A stretch of DNA of 25,734 bases from a virus. The stretch covers positions 1 through 25,734 of IMG/VR virus record IMGVR_UViG_3300046169_000126; one strand, written 5' to 3'. The stretch's first letter is position 1. Every line of letters starts with the position of its first letter. The position numbers and the translations under genes were made by a program. A model generated the notes under the pieces. The model did not search any database and was not told the DNA's origin. It was given only the letters and a program-made list of their open reading frames with translations. This document shows, piece by piece, positions 7,188 through 13,146 of this stretch.

Positions 7188-7202
7188 GAATATATAATAC
7201 AC
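7188..7202 (-). promoter_or_regulatory. GTGTA-box promoter for the minus-strand adhesin operon
   Basis: On the minus strand the sequence reads GTGTATTATATATTC directly before the ATG at 7187. The T of the TA element is 12 nt from the start codon and no Shine-Dalgarno is present. No other box is seen among the five genes downstream, which are separated by 17 nt or less or overlap, so this is the likely single promoter for 3671-7187. Confidence 0.52.
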
Positions 7203-7232
7203 AAAAAAATATAATTTATAAAAAAATAAAAT

Positions 7233-7247
7233 TGTGTACCATATGAT
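7233..7247 (+). promoter_or_regulatory. GTGTA-box promoter candidate, start-proximal
   Basis: TGTGTACCATATGAT precedes the ATG at 7248. The T of the TA element is 11 nt from the start and there is no Shine-Dalgarno. It faces away from the minus-strand box at 7198-7202; about 31 AT-rich bases separate the two GTGTA pentamers. Confidence 0.5.
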
Positions 7248-7913
7248 ATGGCCGACAAAAGAATAGAAGATTTACCGTTACTCTCACAATCAAGCTTTCA
7301 GCCCAGTAGTGACTTTGTTATTATACAAACACCTGGAGGAGGAACATTTCGTATGATCGCGGGTGATTTATTCACAGCGCTTCAAGAAACACAACCATAC
7401 GTTGATTCCAAAAACGCGACCGTTTTCGCTAGTACCAGTTCATCACTTTCGCACGTTGGATTGATAGAATTTAATGAGAATAATCTGATTTCATCAGGAT
7501 CTTCTTTTTCTTTGGATGTAACTGCAGAAATTGTTTCTCACGGATCAATGCATGCTACTCAACCAAATCAATGGACTATTGCTGCTCCAACAGTAGGATC
7601 TCAATTTTCATATAAATATACAAAAAGCGGAGGATTAGATCAAATCAATGATTTTCAGATAGGTGGAGTCTCCCAAGAATTTAATATTGCTAATTTTACT
7701 TATATTTATAAGAGTCCAACTTCGCCATCAGGAATAACTAGTCCAGATATAGATCTTCGCACAACATATTCTATAAGTTTAGACACTAGCGTGTCCAATA
7801 AAGTAAAAATTATGATATCAAGTAGCAGCGACAACCCTACTTCTGTAGGCTCATTTTTAGCTGCGAATCAAATGAAATTCACTGCGACTATCCAGGGAGC
7901 ACTCAGACCGTAA
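7248..7913 (+). CDS. Fibre-like virion protein with a shared N-terminal module
   Basis: A 221-aa protein. Its N-terminus (MADKRIEDLPLLSQSSFQPS, then DFVIIQTPGGGTFRMIAGDL) has the same layout as the fibre at 6657 (MADKKITDL, an acidic DD/SDF step, then a Thr/Lys segment and AxxL). This suggests that both dock to the same virion structure through a common module. The rest is Ser/Thr-rich, beta-strand-like and without Cys, ending TATIQGALRP; I do not recognise the domain. It is transcribed away from the adhesin operon from its own GTGTA box. The gene ends beside an AT-rich hairpin, convergent with a small minus-strand gene. Confidence 0.72.
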   Translation: MADKRIEDLPLLSQSSFQPSSDFVIIQTPGGGTFRMIAGDLFTALQETQPYVDSKNATVFASTSSSLSHVGLIEFNENNLISSGSSFSLDVTAEIVSHGSMHATQPNQWTIAAPTVGSQFSYKYTKSGGLDQINDFQIGGVSQEFNIANFTYIYKSPTSPSGITSPDIDLRTTYSISLDTSVSNKVKIMISSSSDNPTSVGSFLAANQMKFTATIQGALRP

Positions 7914-7916
7914 CCT

Positions 7917-7941
7917 GTAAGAAAAAATTAGTTTTTTTTAC
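7917..7941. terminator. AT-rich hairpin between convergent genes
   Basis: GTAAGAAAAAA, a TTAG loop and TTTTTTTTAC can pair into a hairpin of about ten base pairs with T-tracts on both strands. It lies where the plus-strand gene ending at 7913 meets the minus-strand gene whose stop codon (7928-7930) falls in the loop. The shape would serve both directions, but the stem is nearly all A-T pairs, so strength is uncertain. Confidence 0.45.
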
Positions 7942-8119
7942 TTTTTATTCTTTTAATTTCGTCGGGCAATATTTTTGACACTTTGTCAAGTTTATTTTCC
8001 ATCATCAATTCTGCAGGAGTCGCGCCATTTAATTTTGCGTTTTCTGTTTTTAGCCAACATGTTGACTGATAAGAGTTTAGATTTTTACTAAGTGTTTCTA
8101 GGATGTTTCGTTGTGACAT
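7928..8119 (-). CDS. Small protein resembling the MbcA/ParS/Xre antitoxin C-terminal domain
   Basis: A 63-aa protein. Residues 22-51 (WLKTENAKLNGATPAELMME, then NKLDKVSKIL) match the core pattern of the MbcA/ParS/Xre antitoxin toxin-binding domain (DUF2384): W-L-x3-N-x2-L-x-G-x2-P-x-E-L followed by a helix ending V-x-x-(I/L)-L. The usual N-terminal helix-turn-helix is absent. No RES-type toxin gene is adjacent. I chose the ATG at 8119 (MSQRNIL) because a GTGTA box lies just upstream; a further in-frame ATG at 8137 would overlap that box. It might be a free-standing anti-toxin or host-interaction module. The family match is by eye and moderate. Confidence 0.58.
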   Translation of the reverse strand: MSQRNILETLSKNLNSYQSTCWLKTENAKLNGATPAELMMENKLDKVSKILPDEIKRIKSKKN

Positions 8120-8135
8120 ATGATGTATATTACAC
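8120..8135 (-). promoter_or_regulatory. GTGTA-box promoter candidate, start-proximal
   Basis: On the minus strand GTGTAATATACATCAT runs straight into the ATG at 8119. The T of the TA element is 13 nt from the start and no Shine-Dalgarno is visible. The box supports the shorter of two possible starts for the downstream gene. Confidence 0.48.
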
Positions 8136-8149
8136 ATTCTTTACATTTT

Positions 8150-8761
8150 TTACATTATAATGTATTGTATGTACTTTTGATTTGGATATTTGTGCAATTC
8201 TATGAATTCTCCTGTTTGCGGTTCAAATATATACCAATTTTTTGAAGTGAATACAATGTTTAACATGTGCAGACCTCCAGCAGGAACACCTCCAAATTCA
8301 TTGATTTGTAAAACAGTCACAAGTCCGACTGCGCTGTCTACATTTCCATTACCTTTGTAGGCGGATATACTGGCAAGTGATTTGTAAAGCATAGCAAAGT
8401 TATCGCAATCCCAAGCTTCGCTATTGTCTACGCCCGCCATGATTCCATTTTGAAACTTTAAGTCTTTAAACCAACTATTAAATTTTCTCCAAAAAAAGTA
8501 ATCTAATGGTTGATATTTTGAGTCAAGCATCAACATTTGAATGTCTGTTGGAACTTGTGTTTGAACACTATTAAAACTTTTTTGTCGATTAAAATAATAT
8601 CCTAAATCTTTATGATATATTATTTTCGATTTATATTCCTTTTGAGTGGGTATATTTTTGATTTGACTTAGATCTGTTTTTAGGCAAGATGTTAATATCC
8701 AAACACTAACAGTGAATATTCCTAAAACCAGCAGCAATTTATAGTAAGCATATTTATTCAT
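8150..8761 (-). CDS. Lipoprotein with a transglutaminase-like Cys/His pattern
   Basis: A 203-aa protein when started at the ATG at 8761, chosen because a GTGTA box lies 11 nt upstream. A lipoprotein signal is visible: basic/aromatic start, hydrophobic helix at about 8-22 and a lipobox LTSC with Cys26. The mature part holds WDCDNFAMLYKSL (Cys119), GGLHMLNIVF (His165) and WYIFEPQTGEF (Glu180). Order and spacing resemble bacterial transglutaminase-like cysteine peptidases (BTLCP), with their (D/E)CDD(Y/F)A and HxxL motifs, although the third residue is Glu or the Gln after it instead of a clear Asp. It may act on cell envelope proteins or peptidoglycan, or block superinfection. No motif proves lysis activity. 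It is divergent from the holin candidate gene. Confidence 0.66.
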   Translation of the reverse strand: MNKYAYYKLLLVLGIFTVSVWILTSCLKTDLSQIKNIPTQKEYKSKIIYHKDLGYYFNRQKSFNSVQTQVPTDIQMLMLDSKYQPLDYFFWRKFNSWFKDLKFQNGIMAGVDNSEAWDCDNFAMLYKSLASISAYKGNGNVDSAVGLVTVLQINEFGGVPAGGLHMLNIVFTSKNWYIFEPQTGEFIELHKYPNQKYIQYIIM

Positions 8762-8776
8762 ATTATATATTACACT
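8762..8776 (-). promoter_or_regulatory. GTGTA-box promoter for the lipoprotein gene
   Basis: On the minus strand AGTGTAATATATAAT precedes the ATG at 8761. The T of the TA element is 11 nt away and there is no Shine-Dalgarno. It is one arm of the palindrome TACACT-N6-AGTGTA at 8771-8788, shared with the opposite promoter. Confidence 0.55.
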
Positions 8777-8782
8777 AAACAA

Positions 8783-8797
8783 AGTGTATAAAATATC
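8783..8797 (+). promoter_or_regulatory. GTGTA-box promoter for the holin/GAF operon
   Basis: AGTGTATAAAATATC runs directly into the ATG at 8798. The T of TATAAA is 11 nt from the start, which would place transcription initiation at the start codon itself. No Shine-Dalgarno. It mirrors the minus-strand box six bases away. Confidence 0.55.
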
Positions 8798-9232
8798 ATG
8801 GGACCAATATTAAACACTATCATAGGTGCCGGAATAAAGCTCGGTTGTAATTTATTGAATGCATGGCTTGAGCAAAAACGTCAAGATCAATTGGCGCTCG
8901 CGGCAAGAGACGAAACAATGTTAAAAGCATTGATCGACAGTCAAGAAAAAAATAGCAGTGATCCTTTTGTTAAAGTGACACGTAGAATATTATTTATGAG
9001 CATCACTTTCACTATGTGTTTTTTGATGATCTATTATGCAATGAATCCACAAATAGAATACAGCCTTATCGTGCCCAAAGGAGATGGTGGTCGATTGGGT
9101 TTTGCTAGTTGGTTGTTTGGAGGTAAAGATTGGGAGATGATCAAAATGACTGGAGGGTTAATGTTGGCAAGTTTTATGGATTTGTGTTTTATGGTTGTTG
9201 GATTTTATGCGATACCAAGTAAACGCAGATGA
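8798..9232 (+). CDS. Holin candidate, GTA-type three-helix holin-like
   Basis: A 144-aa membrane protein. It has an amphipathic, Gly-rich N-terminus (GPILNTIIGAGIKLGCNLL), a charged helix, SSDPFVKVTRRI and two strong membrane helices (about 64-82 and 117-139), ending in a basic SKRR tail. The (S/D)PxVxxxRR step just before a membrane helix and the overall plan resemble the 'holin of 3TMs, for gene-transfer release' family. The expected role is timed permeabilisation of the inner membrane to let endolysin out. No endolysin is recognised in this window. Its TGA overlaps the ATG of the next gene (ATGA), the first of two such couplings. An unrelated membrane protein remains possible. Confidence 0.62.
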   Translation: MGPILNTIIGAGIKLGCNLLNAWLEQKRQDQLALAARDETMLKALIDSQEKNSSDPFVKVTRRILFMSITFTMCFLMIYYAMNPQIEYSLIVPKGDGGRLGFASWLFGGKDWEMIKMTGGLMLASFMDLCFMVVGFYAIPSKRR

Positions 9233-9456
9233 AGTATATATATTTATTTTTTTTATTATTTAGTGGTTGCGTAAAAAAAATCATACAGAAACCGCAAGAA
9301 ATAGCGGAAAAAGCTTCTCCTCTGCAAGAAAATAATGTATCATATATTAGTGATGAATTGCAAAAGCTTGATGTTTATGGGCCCTTATTATGGTTCTCAA
9401 TTATAATAGGATCGGTTATGCTTTTGACCCTCTCGTCGAAATTAATTAAAAAATGA
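9229..9456 (+). CDS. Tiny lipoprotein with C-terminal membrane helix, u-spanin-like
   Basis: A 75-aa protein with two hydrophobic elements. The N-terminus is a lipoprotein signal (KYIYLFFLL then FSGC, Cys14), and residues about 50-70 (YGPLLWFSIIIGSVMLLTL) form a membrane helix before a KLIKK end. A lipid anchor at one end and a membrane helix at the other is the architecture of unimolecular spanins, which fuse the two membranes at the end of lysis in Gram-negative hosts. The gene overlaps the holin candidate by 4 nt and the GAF gene by 4 nt, which supports a lysis context. The linker of only about 35 residues is short for spanning a periplasm, so the role is tentative. Confidence 0.55.
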   Translation: MKYIYLFFLLFSGCVKKIIQKPQEIAEKASPLQENNVSYISDELQKLDVYGPLLWFSIIIGSVMLLTLSSKLIKK

Positions 9457-10043
9457 ATAGTGGGCTTGATATAATTAGTGTTTTAACAGGCGTAGTTTCT
9501 GCAGCTACTGCAGTATTCGGTATATATTTCAAGATGAAGTATGACGAAAAAAAGAGTAAACAATTTCAGTATGACCCAGGCCACCATAACAATGTAATCA
9601 CGGCGATTGAATACCTTCAGCAGGAAACTGAAGCTGATCGAGTGTATGTTCTTGAGTTTCATAATGGGGAGCATTATTTTTCAGGACGCAGTCAACAAAA
9701 ATTGAGTTGCACATATGAGGTGGTTAGTGAAGGAATTAGTGCAGAATGCCACAAATTGCAAAACATTCGAACATCAAATTTCCACGGATTAGTAAAAAAT
9801 ATTGCCAAGGAGGAAACATTTATATGTCAAAATCTACAAGAATATACAGAAGATATAACACTCAAATCATTTCTTGAGGAAAAGGGTGTTAAAAGTATAT
9901 TTGCACGACCTATTAAAACATTAAATGGTCGTATTCTTGGTGTGATTGTACTGGATTATGTTAAGGAAAATCGCGCATGGGGAGAAGAAGCTGAAGAATT
10001 TGTAAAAAAACAAGCACGCGTAATTAGCGGTTATTTGATATAA
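9453..10043 (+). CDS. Membrane-anchored GAF-domain protein
   Basis: A 196-aa protein. Residues 7-27 form an N-terminal membrane helix (IISVLTGVVSAATAVFGIYF) followed by basic residues (KMKYDEKKSK). From about 46 to the end there is a GAF-like domain: RVYVLEFHNGEHYFSG, then a Cys/Tyr-rich strand, KSIFARPIKTLNGRILGVIV as the closing strands and a final helix. GAF domains bind small ligands such as cyclic nucleotides, haem or nitrate-like anions, or mediate dimerisation. No output domain (kinase, cyclase, DNA-binding) is attached. Cys86, Cys99 and Cys125 might allow redox sensing. It is translated by ATGA coupling with the tiny lipoprotein, so it may sense conditions that modify lysis or signal at the membrane. 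Confidence 0.72.
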   Translation: MNSGLDIISVLTGVVSAATAVFGIYFKMKYDEKKSKQFQYDPGHHNNVITAIEYLQQETEADRVYVLEFHNGEHYFSGRSQQKLSCTYEVVSEGISAECHKLQNIRTSNFHGLVKNIAKEETFICQNLQEYTEDITLKSFLEEKGVKSIFARPIKTLNGRILGVIVLDYVKENRAWGEEAEEFVKKQARVISGYLI

Positions 10044-10061
10044 TTATATTTTAAGCTATAA

Positions 10062-10073
10062 TATAAATATATT
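10062..10073 (+). promoter_or_regulatory. TATAAATA start-proximal promoter candidate
   Basis: TATAAATA at 10062-10069 is identical to the T4 late promoter core and begins 12 nt before the ATG at 10074. The GTG part of the local box is missing. An inverted repeat, TTATATT-N9-AATATAA at 10044-10066, overlaps its left end and could be an operator, though AT-rich DNA produces such repeats easily. There is no Shine-Dalgarno. It would drive the sigma/terminase operon. Confidence 0.45.
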
Positions 10074-10460
10074 ATGGCTTTCTCATATTGTCCTCATTGT
10101 GGTTTTAAAAATATGTACTCTATTCAAGCCCCGAAATTTTGCGGTGGTTGTGGAGAGGGTATAAACATATTATCTGCGGCTAAAACGAGTTCGACTAGCG
10201 CAAGCAAGTCGACACCCATCCGTCGAGCTCAAAAACGACGAACTCCTGTTGAACGCGCAGAGATCGAGGATCCCGATGGTACAGATGTATACGAGGTTCC
10301 GGATATAACCAAGTTTTCATACAGCATCGAACAAGACAAAAATAAATTTAGTCTCAAGGATATTCTCCCTCTCGAGGAAATAGAAGCTGCTAATAAAAAT
10401 GATCAACCCAAACCTTCTCAAAAAAAAGCTAAAAGACGTGGCAGACCAAGAAAATCCTAA
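10074..10460 (+). CDS. Zinc-ribbon protein with a C-terminal AT-hook
   Basis: A 128-aa protein. The N-terminus carries a zinc ribbon, C6-P-H-C9 and C23-G-G-C26. A Ser/Thr/Lys linker (36-60), an acidic middle (EIEDPDGTDVYEVPDITKF) and a very basic C-terminus with the AT-hook core RRGRPRKS (121-128) follow. AT-hooks bind the minor groove of AT-rich DNA; zinc ribbons are common in transcription factors and RNA polymerase partners. The sigma-like gene starts 62 nt inside this gene, in another frame, so the two are tightly coupled. It may be a DNA-binding partner of that sigma factor, functionally like the T4 gp33/gp55 pair, but there is no sequence evidence of relation to gp33. Confidence 0.72.
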   Translation: MAFSYCPHCGFKNMYSIQAPKFCGGCGEGINILSAAKTSSTSASKSTPIRRAQKRRTPVERAEIEDPDGTDVYEVPDITKFSYSIEQDKNKFSLKDILPLEEIEAANKNDQPKPSQKKAKRRGRPRKS

Positions 10461-11181
10461 ATTCATCTACGAGGACAAATCTGACGAAATTGATCTTGAA
10501 ATAAAAAAAAGAAGAGGCAAGTGGTTTCTTGATTCTCTTGCTTGGTTTGATTTTGAAGATGTTGAGCAAATCATAAAAGCTCACATTCATAAAAAATGGC
10601 ATCAATGGGATCAACGAAGATCCTTAAAGCCGTGGATCAATAAAATTATTACCAATCAGATGAAGAACATTTTGCGAAACAATTACAGCAACTTTGTGAG
10701 GCCTTGCTTAAACTGTCCATTTAATCAAAATTGTGCCACAAAAGATGGAGGTGAGGCTTCTTTGTGTGGCTTTACCAAAAGCGGCCTACAAGACTCCTCT
10801 TGCCCCTTATATGCAAAGTGGGAGCGAACAAAGAAGCCTGCTTACGGAATCAAAATGGCTCTAGCCCTAGAAAATCATACTCATGAGGTTGGAGCCATGA
10901 AAGATTATAATTTTAATATTCTTGATGCACAAGAGAAATTAAACATTCATATGAAAAAAGAGTTAAACGAAAAACAATATCAAGTATATGAATTATTATT
11001 TGTTGAGCATTTAGATGAAGAGGTTGTTGCTAAAAAAATGGGTTACAAGACAAGTGAAAAGGGCAGGAAAGCAGGTTACAAGCAAATAAAAAACTTAAAG
11101 AAAATGTTTAAGCAAAAAGCTCAAGATATATTGGCCAGAGAGGATGTTATATCCCTAAGAACTGATCTACCGTGGATTTAA
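10399..11181 (+). CDS. Phage sigma-70-like RNA polymerase sigma factor with a Cys-rich insert
   Basis: A 260-aa protein. Residues about 47-95 match sigma region 2: a helix with FDFEDVEQIIKAHIHKKWHQ, then RRSLKPWINKIITNQMKNIL, corresponding to the pattern where the core-binding and -10 recognition helices end in W-L-x-x-I-x-x-N. Residues 189-245 (LNEKQYQVYELLFVEHLDEE, then VVAKKMGY) resemble region 4, with its helix-turn-helix. Between them sit five Cys residues (103, 106, 112, 123, 135; C-x2-C-x5-C-x10-C-x11-C), probably a metal-binding insert. The C-terminus is TDLPWI. Its job is probably to direct host RNA polymerase to phage promoters. The only ATG giving region 2 overlaps the zinc-ribbon gene by 62 nt; a GTG start a few codons later is possible. 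Confidence 0.74.
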   Translation: MINPNLLKKKLKDVADQENPKFIYEDKSDEIDLEIKKRRGKWFLDSLAWFDFEDVEQIIKAHIHKKWHQWDQRRSLKPWINKIITNQMKNILRNNYSNFVRPCLNCPFNQNCATKDGGEASLCGFTKSGLQDSSCPLYAKWERTKKPAYGIKMALALENHTHEVGAMKDYNFNILDAQEKLNIHMKKELNEKQYQVYELLFVEHLDEEVVAKKMGYKTSEKGRKAGYKQIKNLKKMFKQKAQDILAREDVISLRTDLPWI

Positions 11182-12224
11182 CTAAAGAACAGAAAGATAT
11201 TATCCGCGAAAGCGCTAAAGATATCAATGACCTGACAGAATTAACAAAATTAGTTTTTCCAGAATTACAAGATATTGATGGTCGTAGCAAGCAGGGAAGA
11301 GCTGTAAGAAAATTCCTTGCAGATAATGAGATAAATTATGAAACTCGACATTTTGGAGCCAAAGACCCAATAGCTTTAAATCAAGAGCAAAAAGACTTTA
11401 TTGATAATTCTATTAGTGATGGTATGACCTGCGGTCAAGTTGCAGCTATATTATTTCCAGACGCAAGAATAACAAAGGTTGGCCAAGAATACGTCGCTAT
11501 TCATGCATATGTTGAAAGCAATGAACACCTAACAACTCCTGCGATTGAAGACGCAACCTTTAGGAAATACTCTCCGCCCAAAGCTCCAAGCAAGATCATA
11601 AAGAAAATAAATGATTACGCTCAAACTCGTATTGATGAAAATAAATTGAGTATGGCGGAAAGAAAAGGAATTGAGTCGTTAGGTGGCTTTCTTGCTTCTC
11701 CCCGCTTTATACAAGTTATAAATAATTATGACAGTCAAGAAGATCGCGATTTATTTGAGGCAGAATTTGTGCGTGCAACCTGGGATAAACCAGATTTAAC
11801 AAGTGATGAAATTAATTTATACATCAATGTATGTATGGATTATATACATTTAAAAAATATACAGGGCGCAATCAATAAATTGAATAGAATGTTTGATGAG
11901 GCAGAAGATCAACAAGATCTAACTGTTCGATTGGCAGAACTATTAAAAACAAAAAGCGAGGAATACAATCAATGCGAAAAAAGAATGGAATCTCTCATTC
12001 AAAAACTTCAAGGTGATCGTTCCAAAAGAATCAACACAAAGCAACAACAAAATGCTAATATTCTTGCGCTTGTTCAATTGTTTCAAGAAGAAGAAGAGCG
12101 TGAAGTTATGATAAAAATCGCCGAACTTCAAAAGCAAGCTGCACGAGAAGAAGCTGATCATTTAGAGTCTATGCCTGACTGGAAAGCTAGAGTACTTGGT
12201 ATATCCAAGGAAGACGTAATTTAG
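11172..12224 (+). CDS. Small terminase subunit candidate
   Basis: A 350-aa protein started at a GTG that overlaps the end of the sigma-like gene by 10 nt. The N-terminus holds two related helix-turn-helix-like units: LTKEQKDIIRESAKDINDLT (3-50) and LNQEQKDFIDNSISDGMTCG (69-115), each with (L)xxEQKDxI, then a hydrophobic LVFPEL or ILFPDA turn. The middle is helical, and residues about 240-335 form a long charged coiled coil. DNA-binding at the N-terminus plus an oligomerising coil is the plan of small terminases, and the gene lies two genes before the large terminase. However, it is much longer than most TerS proteins, and the assignment is by context. It could also be a DNA-binding partner of the sigma factor. 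Confidence 0.55.
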   Translation: MDLTKEQKDIIRESAKDINDLTELTKLVFPELQDIDGRSKQGRAVRKFLADNEINYETRHFGAKDPIALNQEQKDFIDNSISDGMTCGQVAAILFPDARITKVGQEYVAIHAYVESNEHLTTPAIEDATFRKYSPPKAPSKIIKKINDYAQTRIDENKLSMAERKGIESLGGFLASPRFIQVINNYDSQEDRDLFEAEFVRATWDKPDLTSDEINLYINVCMDYIHLKNIQGAINKLNRMFDEAEDQQDLTVRLAELLKTKSEEYNQCEKRMESLIQKLQGDRSKRINTKQQQNANILALVQLFQEEEEREVMIKIAELQKQAAREEADHLESMPDWKARVLGISKEDVI

Positions 12225-12228
12225 AAAA

Positions 12229-13146
12229 ATGAATCAGTGTAAGATATGCTCTGCGCAATTTGAGAGCCAGAAAAGTTTACATATGCATTTACGCTCTCAC
12301 AAAATTACTCTTGCAGAATATTATACCAAATATTATCCTCGAAATAATTTGCTCACTGGGAGCCCTTTACCATTTAAAAATAAAGAACAATATTTTGACC
12401 GAGATTTCGCTAACCGACAACAGTTGTTGGATTGGTGCAAAAGCACCCCCGATAAACAAGTAAAAGAATATATTCTTGAATTGCTTGATCGAAGAATTAA
12501 GCGTAAGGAGTTGAAGTTTGGTCCATCACATGTAGAGCTAAAAACGAGCGAAATGCCTACTGTTGATTTATATCAAAAGCATTTTGGCTCATATAGCAAA
12601 GCTTGTGATTTAGTTGGAGTAAAACCATTGTTTAGCACGCGCTTGCCAGATGAATGGCAAAACCCTGTACCAGATGATGTTAAAATATTTATCGACACCC
12701 GTGAACAACAACCTCTTGAGTTTGACAGTTCAGAATCATTAAAATTAGACTTTGGAGACTATGCTGTGGGCAGCAATCATTACGATTATACATACGTTGA
12801 TCGAAAAAGCGAAACGGATTTCAAGTCCACGCTAAGCAAAAACAACCTCGATCGATTTCGTGCAGAACTTCAACGTACGAAAGATTTTGACAGTTACCTT
12901 TTTGTGGTAACAGAAACAGATATGAGTACCATGGAAAAGCGTAATAAATGGTCGCCACACACATCCAACATGAAGTATATTTATCACAACATGAGGGTAT
13001 TAGCGCACGATTTCTCTGGTAATTGCCAGTTTATTTTTACAGGTGGCAGGGAACAGTCCCAACAACTAATTCCAAAAATTTTAACGTTAGGTAAGAAATT
13101 ATGGAATGTTGATTTACAATATTACATCAGCAATAAATTAATATAA
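12229..13146 (+). CDS. C2H2 zinc-finger plus ERCC4-type nuclease
   Basis: A 305-aa protein. Residues 4-24 form a perfect C2H2 finger (C4-x2-C7-x12-H20-x3-H24), followed by ITLAEYYTKYYP, typical of phage and MucR-like finger proteins. Residues about 112-133 (VDLYQKHFGSYSKACDLVGV) resemble the small DNA-binding repeats that flank homing-type nucleases. From 152 an ERCC4/XPF nuclease domain follows: IFIDTREQQPLEF (D156, R158, E159), LDFGDYAVG (D177) and YVDRKSETDF (D191, R192, K193, D197), matching the (V/E)RKxxxD catalytic signature. It should cut branched or flap DNA. It lies between the TerS candidate and large terminase and shares one base with the latter, so it may resolve junctions before packaging, as T4 endonuclease VII does, but with an unrelated fold. 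Confidence 0.84.
   Translation: MNQCKICSAQFESQKSLHMHLRSHKITLAEYYTKYYPRNNLLTGSPLPFKNKEQYFDRDFANRQQLLDWCKSTPDKQVKEYILELLDRRIKRKELKFGPSHVELKTSEMPTVDLYQKHFGSYSKACDLVGVKPLFSTRLPDEWQNPVPDDVKIFIDTREQQPLEFDSSESLKLDFGDYAVGSNHYDYTYVDRKSETDFKSTLSKNNLDRFRAELQRTKDFDSYLFVVTETDMSTMEKRNKWSPHTSNMKYIYHNMRVLAHDFSGNCQFIFTGGREQSQQLIPKILTLGKKLWNVDLQYYISNKLI

Noticed and set aside
12237-12241. GTGTA followed by an ATG at 12246 inside the C2H2/ERCC4 gene
   Set aside because: It is inside coding sequence a few codons after the gene start, and the ATG is out of frame; other coding GTGTA copies (for example in the GAF and terminase genes) were left out for the same reason.
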